From an uncultured Cetobacterium sp. (GTDB taxonomy: Bacteria; Fusobacteriota; Fusobacteriia; Fusobacteriales; Fusobacteriaceae): a DNA stretch of 33,711 nt. The stretch spans positions 1-33,711 of the forward strand of contig NZ_CAMQYW010000005.1 of NCBI RefSeq assembly GCF_947039425.1, in the 5' to 3' direction. Numbering within the stretch: the stretch's first letter is position 1; every line of letters starts with the position of its first letter. The position numbers and the translations under genes are program-made. Below, piece after piece: positions 18,609 to 27,509 of this stretch. Under the pieces are notes generated by a model. It was not told the origin of the DNA. It made no database searches and saw only the letters and a program-made list of their open reading frames with translations.

Positions 18609-21179
18609 CTACCCTCTTAATTTTAGTATTTTACTTTGAGCAGCAGCAACTATTGCGATGGGAACTCTATATGGTGAACAACTAACATATGACATTCCTA
18701 ATGAGTTAAAATACTCTATACTTTTAGGATCGCCTCCATGTTCTCCACATACGCCTATTTTCATTTCTGGTTTTACTGATTTTCCTAAATCATTTGCTAA
18801 AGAGATTAATTTCCCCACTCCTCTTGTATCTATTGATTGGAATGGATCTCTACTTATTATTTTTTTATTTTTATACTCTCCTAAAAATTTAACAGAATCA
18901 TCTCTTGAAAGTCCATATGTTGTTTGTGTTAAATCGTTAGTTCCAAATGAAAAGAATGCACTTTCCTCAGCTATTTCATTAGCTATTAAACATGCTCTAG
19001 GCAGCTCCATCATTGTTCCTAGTTTATAATCGATCTTTTCTTTTTTCTCTTCAAATGTTTTTTTAATTGTGCTTTCTATTCTTTCTTTTATATATTTAAA
19101 TTCACTTATTCCACCTACAAAAGGAATCATCATTTCTAAATCAACATTTACACCTTCATCTTTACTTTCCATAGCTGATTCAATTATCGCTCTTGCTTGC
19201 ATCTCATATATTTCTGGAAAAGTAACCGCAAGTCTACATCCTCTATGACCTAACATTGGATTCTCTTCTTTCAACTCTTTTATTCTAGTTTCAATATGTT
19301 CAGTACTTTTATTAATATATTTAGATAATATATTAACATCTTTTTCTGTTTTTGGCAAAAATTCATGAAATGGTGGATCTAAAAGTCTTATATTCATTGG
19401 TAATCCAGCCATATTTACAAACATTTCTTTAAAATCTTTCTTTTGTAGTATCAGTAATTTTTCTAAAGCCAAATCTCTTTCCTCTTTATTTTCAGCAATA
19501 ATCATCTCTCTAACATTCCAAATTTTTTCCTCTTCAAAAAACATATGTTCAGTTCTACAAAGGCCAATTCCTTCTGCACCAAATTTTATTCCAACTAATA
19601 CATCTGTTGGTGTATCTGCATTCATTCTAATTTCAAGATCTTTATTTTCTTTACACCATTCAAGAACTTTTTCTAAATCTCCATTCATTTCATCACGTCT
19701 TAATTTAATTTCTCCTAAATATATATCTCCATTATATCCATCAATTGATATAATATCTCCTTCTAAAACTTTTACTCCATTTATCATAAAAAATTGATTG
19801 CTTTTATCTATTTTAATATCTTCACAACCAGTAATACAACATTTTCCCATTCCTCTTGCTACAACAGCTCCGTGAGAAGTAGCTCCCCCTTTTACTGTTA
19901 CTATTCCTTTAGCTAAACTCATACCTTTGATATCTTCTGGGGAAGTTTCCGTTCTCACTAAAATTACAGATTCTCCCTCTTTTACCCTTTCTGAGGAAAG
20001 AATTACTTTTCCCACAGCTACACCCGCTGAACCTGGTAATCCTTTCCCTAATGACTTTTTTCCAGCTATGTCACCCTCTTCAAATGTTCCGTTAAATAAT
20101 TGAGGTAAAGTTTCTGTATCTATCATCATAATTCCTTTTTCTTTATTTATAACCCCTTCTTCAACCATATCAACAGCTATTTTTACAGCAGCGTTTGGAC
20201 TTCTTTTTCCATTTCTAGTTTGTAATATATACAACTTTCCATTTTCAATAGTAAATTCAATATCCTGCATATCCCCATAATGGTTTTCTAATAATTTTGC
20301 TATTCTTACAAACTCATCATATACATTTGGCAATTGAGCTTGTAAATGAGCTATATTTTCAGGTGTTCTTGTTCCAGCAACAATATCTTCACCTTGAGCT
20401 TCTAATAAATACTCTCCAAAAATTATATTCTCTCCAGTTGATGGATTTCTTGTAAATGCAACACCTGTTCCTGACAAATTATTTAAATTTCCAAATACCA
20501 TCTCTTGAATTACTACACCAGTACCCATTTTACTATCAATATTATGAATCTCTCTATATATTTCAGCTCTTTCATTATTCCAAGAATTAAAAATTGATTC
20601 TATAGCCATTACAACTTGTTCCTCTGGATTTTCAGGAAACTTTTCATTTGTTTCTTTCTCATATAAATCTTTATATAATTCTATTACTTTTGTTGCTCCA
20701 TATTTTAAATTTTCCTCTTTAATTTCATGAAACTTCTCTTTATCTAATCCTTTTACTATTTCTGAAAACATCTCTATAAATCTAATATAAATTTCATATA
20801 CAAATTTTTCATCATTCATTTTTACAATTAAAGCTTTTGCTGTTTTATCATTTAAACCTAAGTTTAAAATTGTATCCATCATTCCTGGCATAGAAACTGG
20901 AGCTCCCGACCTAACAGAAACTAAAAGTGGATTCGATCCTCCAAACTGTTTCCCTGTTTCTTTTTCTAATTTTATTAAACTCCCTTTGATTTCATCTTTT
21001 AAAGTTAAAGATAAGTTATTTTGATTTTTAAAATACTCATTACAAGCTAAAGTACTCACAATTAAACCATTAGGAATTGGTAATCCAATCCTCTTCATTT
21101 CAACTAAATTTGCACCTTTTCCACCTAAAATCATTTTCCCCAAATTATAGCTTTCTTTGAACAAATAAATATTTTTCAT
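18609..21179 (-). CDS. ppdK: Pyruvate, phosphate dikinase
   Basis: GGKGANLVEMKRIGLPIPNG, KGGATSHGAVVARGMGKCCITGC (phospho-His motif), FGTNDLTQTTYGLSRDD, CGEHGGDP. Confidence 0.98.
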   Translation of the reverse strand: MKNIYLFKESYNLGKMILGGKGANLVEMKRIGLPIPNGLIVSTLACNEYFKNQNNLSLTLKDEIKGSLIKLEKETGKQFGGSNPLLVSVRSGAPVSMPGMMDTILNLGLNDKTAKALIVKMNDEKFVYEIYIRFIEMFSEIVKGLDKEKFHEIKEENLKYGATKVIELYKDLYEKETNEKFPENPEEQVVMAIESIFNSWNNERAEIYREIHNIDSKMGTGVVIQEMVFGNLNNLSGTGVAFTRNPSTGENIIFGEYLLEAQGEDIVAGTRTPENIAHLQAQLPNVYDEFVRIAKLLENHYGDMQDIEFTIENGKLYILQTRNGKRSPNAAVKIAVDMVEEGVINKEKGIMMIDTETLPQLFNGTFEEGDIAGKKSLGKGLPGSAGVAVGKVILSSERVKEGESVILVRTETSPEDIKGMSLAKGIVTVKGGATSHGAVVARGMGKCCITGCEDIKIDKSNQFFMINGVKVLEGDIISIDGYNGDIYLGEIKLRRDEMNGDLEKVLEWCKENKDLEIRMNADTPTDVLVGIKFGAEGIGLCRTEHMFFEEEKIWNVREMIIAENKEERDLALEKLLILQKKDFKEMFVNMAGLPMNIRLLDPPFHEFLPKTEKDVNILSKYINKSTEHIETRIKELKEENPMLGHRGCRLAVTFPEIYEMQARAIIESAMESKDEGVNVDLEMMIPFVGGISEFKYIKERIESTIKKTFEEKKEKIDYKLGTMMELPRACLIANEIAEESAFFSFGTNDLTQTTYGLSRDDSVKFLGEYKNKKIISRDPFQSIDTRGVGKLISLANDLGKSVKPEMKIGVCGEHGGDPKSIEYFNSLGMSYVSCSPYRVPIAIVAAAQSKILKLRG

Positions 21180-21198
21180 AACTATCTCCCTTTATATA

Positions 21199-21855
21199 TT
21201 AATTTTGTGTTATATTCTTATCTATTTTTTTTGATTTATTTTTATTTTCAAATATATCTAAAAGTAGTTTACTTACATTAGTTTTTGTAAATCTACCAAC
21301 AACTTCATGTACCTCTTTCCCATTTCTTTCTTTTATTCTTACAACGGGAACAGAATCTATCTGATGTTCTATTATTTTTTTCACACAGCACTCTATTGTT
21401 TCATCCTCAAGTGCATAAATCAGATTCGGCATTCTTGTCATTATTAAATTAATTGGAATCTGTTCAATATCTCTTTTTCCAATTGCTGTTCTCAACAAAT
21501 CTTTTCTTGAAACAATTCCACATAAACTTCCATCTTTAGTTATAAATATTGTTCCAATATCTTTATCAAACATTAAAAGTACTGTTTGATAAACTGAGTA
21601 TGTATCATCTATTGTTATTGAAGGTCCCATTATATGCTTTACTAAACTTTTATTATTTGATTCAACAAAAGCTTCATTATATGTATACCCTATCTTTTGC
21701 TTTGATTTTATTATTGACATTTTTTTTAATATTGAGAAATCAGTTCTTAAAGCTGATCTTGTTATATATATCATTTTTGCTATATCATCACCAGTTATAG
21801 GTCCATGATTTTTAATTATTTCTACAATTTCTCTTTGTCTTTCTGTTAAGTCCAT
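21199..21855 (-). CDS. HTH + tandem CBS-domain transcriptional regulator, CcpN-like
   Basis: N-terminal HTH (LTERQREIVEIIKNHGPITGDDIAKMIYITRSALRTDFSILKKM) followed by two CBS motifs (IVSRKDLLRTAIG; VPVVR...VVGRFTKTNV). Confidence 0.85.
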   Translation of the reverse strand: MDLTERQREIVEIIKNHGPITGDDIAKMIYITRSALRTDFSILKKMSIIKSKQKIGYTYNEAFVESNNKSLVKHIMGPSITIDDTYSVYQTVLLMFDKDIGTIFITKDGSLCGIVSRKDLLRTAIGKRDIEQIPINLIMTRMPNLIYALEDETIECCVKKIIEHQIDSVPVVRIKERNGKEVHEVVGRFTKTNVSKLLLDIFENKNKSKKIDKNITQN

Positions 21856-21864
21856 CTCCCACCC

Positions 21865-21884
21865 CTTAAGTGTACACTATTAAG
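21865..21884. promoter_or_regulatory. Candidate operator palindrome upstream of the CcpN-like gene
   Basis: CTTAAGTGTACACTATTAAG: perfect AGTGTACACT core with CTTAA/TTAAG flanks (2-nt offset), between the regulator start codon and bioF. Confidence 0.4.
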
Positions 21885-21999
21885 CGTTTTCTCTACTTTA
21901 TTTACTACAATCATCCTAACACCAATAATCTTAAATTGCAATATTTAAATTAAATGTACAATATATAAAGTGTAACTCTTTTAGATCTTTCATTCTTTA

Positions 22000-22029
22000 T
22001 TGGTATTTTTTATGTTTTTTATGTATAAT
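22000..22029 (+). promoter_or_regulatory. Candidate bioF promoter
   Basis: TTGGTA (22000-22005), 18-nt spacer, consensus TATAAT (22024-22029). Confidence 0.4.
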
Positions 22030-22046
22030 TAATAAGGGGTGATTGT

Positions 22047-23168
22047 ATGTTGAGAAAAAAAATATCAAATATTTTAACTAATTTAAAAGAAGAAAATACA
22101 TTAAGAACTCTAAATGTTTGCCCAGATAATCTTTTAAATCTTTCATCAAATGATTATTTAGGCTTAAGTAATGATAAAAATTTACTGAAAATATTTTATA
22201 ATGAATATCCAGAACTACCTCTTTCCTCTAGTTCTTCTAGATTAATTAGTGGAACATCTGAAATTACTTATGACTTAGAAAAAGAACTTCAATTTATATA
22301 TAAAAAACCAGCCCTTTTATTTAATAGCGGTTTTGACTGCAATACTTGCGTTATTGAAACTTTTTTTAATGAAAATACTTTAATTATCAGTGATAAATTA
22401 AATCATGCTAGTATTCATGATGGAATTATTCATAGTAAAAGTAACTTTTTAAGATATAAACATTTAGATCTTGATCATTTAAAAATATTACTAGAAAAAA
22501 ACAGAAATAAATACGAAGATATTCTTGTTATTTCTGAAACTATATATAGCATGGATGGAGATTGTGTCAATATAGACAAATTGATATCTTTAAAAAAAGA
22601 GTTTAATTTTTATTTAATGATAGATGAGGCACATTCTTATGGTGTTCATGGATATGGAATGATTTATGAAGGTAGTTATATCAATTATGTTGATTTTTTA
22701 ACTATTCCATTGGGAAAAGGTGGAGGATCTTTAGGTTCTTATTTAATTTGTGATCAACTATTTAAAGATTATATTATTAATCGTGGAAGAAAATTTATAT
22801 ATACAACATCGTTACCACCAATTAATGTGGCTTGGAATCTTTTTATTTTAAAACAGATACCACATTTTCATTATAGAATTGAAAAACTAAACTCTTTAAC
22901 AAAGTTAACTCATGACTTAATAAAGAAATATAATTTAAAAACAATTTCAAATACACATATTATTTCAATAATAATAGGAGACAATAATAAATTAAATAAA
23001 ATTATTTCTTATTTAAAAACAAGAGGTTTCTTTGTATATGGGGTTAAAGAACCAACAGTTCCAAAAGGAACTTCAAGAATAAGACTTGGGTTAAATCCAA
23101 CTCTTACTGAGCAAAATATAATTATGTTTTTTAAGGAGCTAAATTATGCAATTAATACTCTTTTTTAA
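22047..23168 (+). CDS. bioF: 8-amino-7-oxononanoate synthase (BioF)
   Basis: LSSNDYLGLS, SSSSSRLISGTSEITYDLEKEL, DEAHSYGVHGYG, PLGKGGGSLGSY (PLP Lys), GTSRIRLGLNP. Confidence 0.9.
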   Translation: MLRKKISNILTNLKEENTLRTLNVCPDNLLNLSSNDYLGLSNDKNLLKIFYNEYPELPLSSSSSRLISGTSEITYDLEKELQFIYKKPALLFNSGFDCNTCVIETFFNENTLIISDKLNHASIHDGIIHSKSNFLRYKHLDLDHLKILLEKNRNKYEDILVISETIYSMDGDCVNIDKLISLKKEFNFYLMIDEAHSYGVHGYGMIYEGSYINYVDFLTIPLGKGGGSLGSYLICDQLFKDYIINRGRKFIYTTSLPPINVAWNLFILKQIPHFHYRIEKLNSLTKLTHDLIKKYNLKTISNTHIISIIIGDNNKLNKIISYLKTRGFFVYGVKEPTVPKGTSRIRLGLNPTLTEQNIIMFFKELNYAINTLF

Positions 23169-23748
23169 TGGTTGGGGAATGGATGAAACTATTATTGAAA
23201 ATTTATCTATTGATTCTTCTTTTAAATTAATTTGCATAAATTTTCCATATAAAATTGAAAATATAGATTTTGAAATTTTTACTAAAATCTATGTTATCGG
23301 TTGGTCATTTGGTGTATCTTATGCTGCTGAATTTTTAGCTAAGAACTCTTCTCTTAATTGTTTTTCCATTGCTATTAATGGACATACAGATATTATTGGG
23401 AGGTTCGGAATTTCACCTAAAATGTTTAAATTAACCCTTGAAACATTAAATGAATCAAACTTTAAAAAGTTCTTTTTAAATATGGGATGTCCTTTAAAAT
23501 TATTTCCTAATACTATTGATATTAACTATTTAAAATATCAACTTAAAATATTTTCAAAAAGAAAAATTTGTACAAAAATCAAATTTAATAAAATAATTTT
23601 AGGAAACTTAGATAGAATTATTCCTTATCCTAAACAGATAAATTTTTACGAAAATCATGATAATGTTATCACTTTAGATTGTAATCATTATCCCTTTGAT
23701 AAACTTAATACATGGAGGAAAATTATTAGTGAAACACCTAAATTTTAA
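23146..23748 (+). CDS. bioG: BioG-like pimeloyl-ACP methyl ester esterase (DUF452)
   Basis: Alpha/beta hydrolase with FFNGWGMDE, nucleophile GWSFG, later LGNLDRIIPY and NHYPFD as possible Asp and His; lies between bioF and bioC. Confidence 0.85.
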   Translation: MQLILFFNGWGMDETIIENLSIDSSFKLICINFPYKIENIDFEIFTKIYVIGWSFGVSYAAEFLAKNSSLNCFSIAINGHTDIIGRFGISPKMFKLTLETLNESNFKKFFLNMGCPLKLFPNTIDINYLKYQLKIFSKRKICTKIKFNKIILGNLDRIIPYPKQINFYENHDNVITLDCNHYPFDKLNTWRKIISETPKF

Positions 23749-24394
23749 TAAAGAATTTAAAAATTATGATGCAAATGCAACTATTCAAAAAAAAGTTGCA
23801 GATAAACTCTTAACTTTTATTGATAAAAATACCTTTTATGAATCAGTTTTAGAGTTAGGCTGTGGTACTGGTATTTTTACAAAAACATTTTTCAATGTCT
23901 TAAATTTTAATGCTCTTGATTTAAATGATATTTTTAATACAAAAGAATATTTTAATACTATTTCATATAGAGATTTTTTTATAGATGATATGTCTAAAAT
24001 GCATTTTGATAAATATTCTTTAATTGTTTCAAGTTCAGCTTTTCAATGGGTAGAAAACTTAGAAGAATTAATACGAAAGCTATCTTTTTCTTCTGATAAT
24101 CTAGTTTTTTCAATTTATACAAAAGGAAATTTAATTGAGATTTTAAATCATTTTTCAATTAGTTTAAATTATTTAACTACAACTGATATCTATAACTTAT
24201 TAAAAAAATATTATACTAATGTTAAATATATTGATGAGACCTTTTCTTTAGAATTCTCTTCTCCTTTAGAAGCCTTAAAACACTTGAAAAAAACAGGTGT
24301 TACTGGTTTTCAAAAATCTTCATATTCTTTAACAAAAAGTTTTAATTATAAAAATTTAACATATAAAGTTAGTTATTTTTCATGTGAAAAATAA
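23729..24394 (+). CDS. bioC: Malonyl-ACP O-methyltransferase (BioC)
   Basis: YDANATIQKKVADKLL, VLELGCGTGIFTKTF, SSSAFQWVENLEEL, EALKHLKKTGVTG. GTG at 23729 has an SD (GGAGG); the track start at 23696 is probably too far upstream. Confidence 0.87.
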   Translation: MKHLNFNKEFKNYDANATIQKKVADKLLTFIDKNTFYESVLELGCGTGIFTKTFFNVLNFNALDLNDIFNTKEYFNTISYRDFFIDDMSKMHFDKYSLIVSSSAFQWVENLEELIRKLSFSSDNLVFSIYTKGNLIEILNHFSISLNYLTTTDIYNLLKKYYTNVKYIDETFSLEFSSPLEALKHLKKTGVTGFQKSSYSLTKSFNYKNLTYKVSYFSCEK

Positions 24395-24410
24395 CAATAG
24401 GAGGAAATTT

Positions 24411-25523
24411 ATGCTATTTAAAAGTCCGGAATATCTTATGATGACTGCTGGTCCGACAACAGTCAATGGAAATGTATTACACTCTAGAAGTAAAGTTTTT
24501 GGAAATCCTGATCTTGATATGGATTTCTTTGCATATTACAAATTTGTATGTTACAAACTTTCTCAATTTTTTGGTACTGAAAAAGCTAAAGTTCTAATTA
24601 TGAGTGGAGAAGGTATGCTTGGTTTAGATTCTGCCTGTGCTTCTCTTACTGAAAAAGGAGATCGTGTTCTTGTTATTTCAAATGGTGTTTTTGGAGAAGG
24701 TTTTAAAGACTTGATAGAAATATATGGTGGTGAAGTTACTGAATTTAAAAGTGATTGGAAAAAAGGAATTGATGTTAATTCATTAGAAAAATTCTTAGAA
24801 ACTGATTCTAATTTTAAATTTGCCACTATTGTACATTGCGATACCCCTAGTGGTATTTTAAATGATGTTGGTCCTATATGTAAACTTTTAAAATCTAAAG
24901 GCATTCTTACCGTTGTTGATACTGTTGCTGCTCTTGGCGGAGTAGATTTTAGAGTAGATGATTGGGGTGTTGATATTGCTCTTGCTGCTTCTCAAAAAGT
25001 TTTTTCTGCAGCTCCTGGATTAACAATTCTTTCTGTTAGTAATGATGCTTGGACAGCTATAGATAATAGAGCTACTCCTATTCCATCTTTTTATTGCAAT
25101 CTTTCACTGTGGAAAAATTGTGAAGAGGAAAAATTATTTCCTTATACAATGCCAGTTAGTGATATTATTAGTTTAGGTACAGCTCTTGATAATCTTCTTT
25201 CTGAAACTTTATATAGAGTTTTTGATAGACATATTGAAGCTAGAGATTATTGTATCCAAGAATTACAATCTTTTGGTTGTAAATTATATCTTGAAAATGA
25301 TTTTTCTCCTACAGCAACTGCTTTTCTTCCACCAGATGGAATTACTGCTAAAGAGCTTATCGATCATATGAAAAATAAATATAAAATACTTCTTGCTGGA
25401 TCATACGGTCCTTTGCAAGGAAAAGTTATAAGAATTGGTCATATGGGAGAAAATGCTCGTGCTGATAGAGTTAGATTTACTTTAGAATCTTTAGGTAAGG
25501 CAATTAAAGACCTTACAAAATAA
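24411..25523 (+). CDS. Class V PLP-dependent aminotransferase (alanine-glyoxylate/serine-pyruvate aminotransferase family)
   Basis: MMTAGPTTVNGNVL, SGEGMLGLDSACASLTEKGDRVLVISNGVFGEGF, VVDTVAALGGVDFRVDDWGVDIALAASQKVFSAAPG (SQK PLP Lys). ATG at 24411 has an AGGAGG SD; the track start at 24384 is likely too far upstream. Confidence 0.9.
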   Translation: MLFKSPEYLMMTAGPTTVNGNVLHSRSKVFGNPDLDMDFFAYYKFVCYKLSQFFGTEKAKVLIMSGEGMLGLDSACASLTEKGDRVLVISNGVFGEGFKDLIEIYGGEVTEFKSDWKKGIDVNSLEKFLETDSNFKFATIVHCDTPSGILNDVGPICKLLKSKGILTVVDTVAALGGVDFRVDDWGVDIALAASQKVFSAAPGLTILSVSNDAWTAIDNRATPIPSFYCNLSLWKNCEEEKLFPYTMPVSDIISLGTALDNLLSETLYRVFDRHIEARDYCIQELQSFGCKLYLENDFSPTATAFLPPDGITAKELIDHMKNKYKILLAGSYGPLQGKVIRIGHMGENARADRVRFTLESLGKAIKDLTK

Positions 25524-25562
25524 AAAAAGATCTCAAACACTAAAATGTTTGAGATCTTTTTT
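25524..25562. terminator. Bidirectional terminator between the aminotransferase gene and recR
   Basis: AAAAGATCTCAAACA-CTAAAA-TGTTTGAGATCTTTT with an A-tract 5' and a T-tract 3'. Confidence 0.88.
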
Positions 25563-26155
25563 CATAACTCTTGTCTTCCTTCTAAAGCCTTTGATATTGT
25601 TGCTGTATCAGCAAATTCAATATTTCCACCCATAGGAATCCCACTTGCTATCTTTGAAATTTTAACTTCAAAAGGTTTAAGTAATCTTGTTAAATAAAGT
25701 GCTGTTGTTTCTCCTTCTAAATCTGGATTTAAAGCTAATATTACTTCGCTAATTTCATTATTAGCTACTCTTTCTAATAGTTTTTTTAAATTTAATTTAT
25801 CTGGAGTTATTCCATTTAATGGATCTAATTTACCATTTAAAACATGATATTTTCCTTTAAATCTATTAGTTTTTTCAAATGGAATTATATCTCTGCTATC
25901 TTCTACAACACAGATAGTATCTTTTTCTCTAAATTCGTCTCTACAAATACTACAAACTTCTTCTTCACTAAAATTTCCACAAACAGAACATCTTTTAACT
26001 TTTTCCTTTGCTGATTTTAAAGCTAGTGCAAATCTATCTATCTCTGTTTCAGACATTTCTAAAATATGAAATGCTAGTCTAGTGGCACTTTTTCTTCCAA
26101 TCCCAGGAAGTCTATTAAATTCATCTATTAGTATTTCTAGTGATTTTGTTGCCAT
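25562..26155 (-). CDS. recR: Recombination protein RecR
   Basis: LPGIGRKSATRLAFH, zinc finger CSVCGNFSEEEVCSIC, Toprim VVEDSRDI, SGIPMGGNIEFADTATISKALEGR. Confidence 0.97.
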   Translation of the reverse strand: MATKSLEILIDEFNRLPGIGRKSATRLAFHILEMSETEIDRFALALKSAKEKVKRCSVCGNFSEEEVCSICRDEFREKDTICVVEDSRDIIPFEKTNRFKGKYHVLNGKLDPLNGITPDKLNLKKLLERVANNEISEVILALNPDLEGETTALYLTRLLKPFEVKISKIASGIPMGGNIEFADTATISKALEGRQEL

Positions 26156-26167
26156 CTATTTTCTCCT

Positions 26168-26497
26168 CTATTTCTTCTCTGGTATTATTCCAGCTGAATG
26201 CTTAGGTAAAGATTTTGTAAAATCTTTTATACTTTTTGAAATCTCTCTTCTCTCTTTTCCTAATTCTGCATTTTTTATTATATAATCATCTACTCTATCT
26301 TCATAATCATTTTTCATATTGTCAATAATATCAATTATCTCATCATAAGTCATATCTGCTTTTATATACTCTTTTAAATTTGATAAAAGATCAACTCTTT
26401 TTCTATTATCTCTAACTTTTCTGTCATTATCTTCAATATCTCTTTTAATTTTTTTCTTTCTTCTTTCTTTTCTTACAAAATCTAATACTGTTATCAT
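26168..26497 (-). CDS. Highly charged 109-aa protein of unknown function
   Basis: ORF tightly packed between recR and pfkA on the same strand; Lys/Arg/Asp/Glu-rich and probably coiled-coil. No family recognised. Confidence 0.65.
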   Translation of the reverse strand: MITVLDFVRKERRKKKIKRDIEDNDRKVRDNRKRVDLLSNLKEYIKADMTYDEIIDIIDNMKNDYEDRVDDYIIKNAELGKERREISKSIKDFTKSLPKHSAGIIPEKK

Positions 26498-26509
26498 TTA
26501 TATCAACTC

Positions 26510-27475
26510 CTATTTGCTAAGTGTTAATGCTAATTCATAATCTTTTCTTATATCGTATTTTCTCTTTCCTTCCCATGCAAAAGATATTGGATGTGTTACA
26601 AGTTCGTTACTTTCTATTCCAATCATAACTCCCCCTCCACCATTTTCTAATATTTCAACAGCTTTAGCTCCCATTTTTGTAGCCAATACTCTATCAAAAC
26701 CTGAAGGTGTTCCTCCTCTTTGTACATGTGCAAGTACTACACTTCTAACCTCTGTTGTTACTTGCTCTTTTACTTGCTTCTCTATTTCTAAAACGCTTCC
26801 TACTCCTTCTGCAACTAAAACTATATCGTGAAGTTTCCCTTGTTTTCTTCTCTCTTTTATTTGATAAGATAACATCTCAATTGGATTTTCAATTTCAGGA
26901 ATCAATAATCCATCTCCACCACCTGCAAGTGATGCATGAAGAGCTAAGTCTCCTGCATGTCTACCCATTACTTCCATAAGAATTGTTCTTTCATGAGAAG
27001 TTGCTGTATCTCTTAATTTAGACATAGCATCTAAAATAGTATTTAAACAAGTATCAAAACCTATTGTATAATCAGTTCCAATAATATCATTATCTATTGT
27101 TCCTGGCAACCCTACAACTTTTATTCCATGCTCTTTAGAAAGTAGATCTGCTCCTCTATATGAACCATCTCCTCCTATAACAACTATTCCTTCAATCTCT
27201 CTTTTCTTTAAATTTTGTGCTGCAATAGCTCTAAATTTAGGATCTTTAAATTCTAAACATCTTGCTGTTAAAAGAACTGTTCCACCTCTATCAATAATTC
27301 CTGAAACATGACTTCCATTCATTTCAAATATTTCATCATGTAACATTCCTAAATATCCTCTTTTAACTCCAAATACTTCAATCCCCTTTGATAACGCTAC
27401 TTTAGTTACGGCTCTTACAGCGGCATTCATTCCAGGAGCATCTCCTCCACTTGTTAATATCGCTATTCTCTTCAT
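26510..27475 (-). CDS. pfkA: ATP-dependent 6-phosphofructokinase
   Basis: ILTSGGDAPGMNAAVRA, GGDGSYRGA, PGTIDNDI, EVMGRHAGDLAL, HVQRGGTPSGFDR. Confidence 0.98.
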   Translation of the reverse strand: MKRIAILTSGGDAPGMNAAVRAVTKVALSKGIEVFGVKRGYLGMLHDEIFEMNGSHVSGIIDRGGTVLLTARCLEFKDPKFRAIAAQNLKKREIEGIVVIGGDGSYRGADLLSKEHGIKVVGLPGTIDNDIIGTDYTIGFDTCLNTILDAMSKLRDTATSHERTILMEVMGRHAGDLALHASLAGGGDGLLIPEIENPIEMLSYQIKERRKQGKLHDIVLVAEGVGSVLEIEKQVKEQVTTEVRSVVLAHVQRGGTPSGFDRVLATKMGAKAVEILENGGGGVMIGIESNELVTHPISFAWEGKRKYDIRKDYELALTLSK

Positions 27476-27509
27476 GACAAATACCTCCGTTACTTTTCTA
27501 TAAAAATGC

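Noticed and set aside
24442-24465. Imperfect hairpin GACTGCTG...CAACAGTC near the start of the aminotransferase gene
   Set aside because: Contains an internal C/A mismatch and encodes the conserved TAGPTTVNG motif; not strong enough to claim as a regulatory element.
24563-24904. Minus-strand ORF of 113 aa inside the class V aminotransferase gene
   Set aside because: Antisense to a clear PLP enzyme, with no domain signal.
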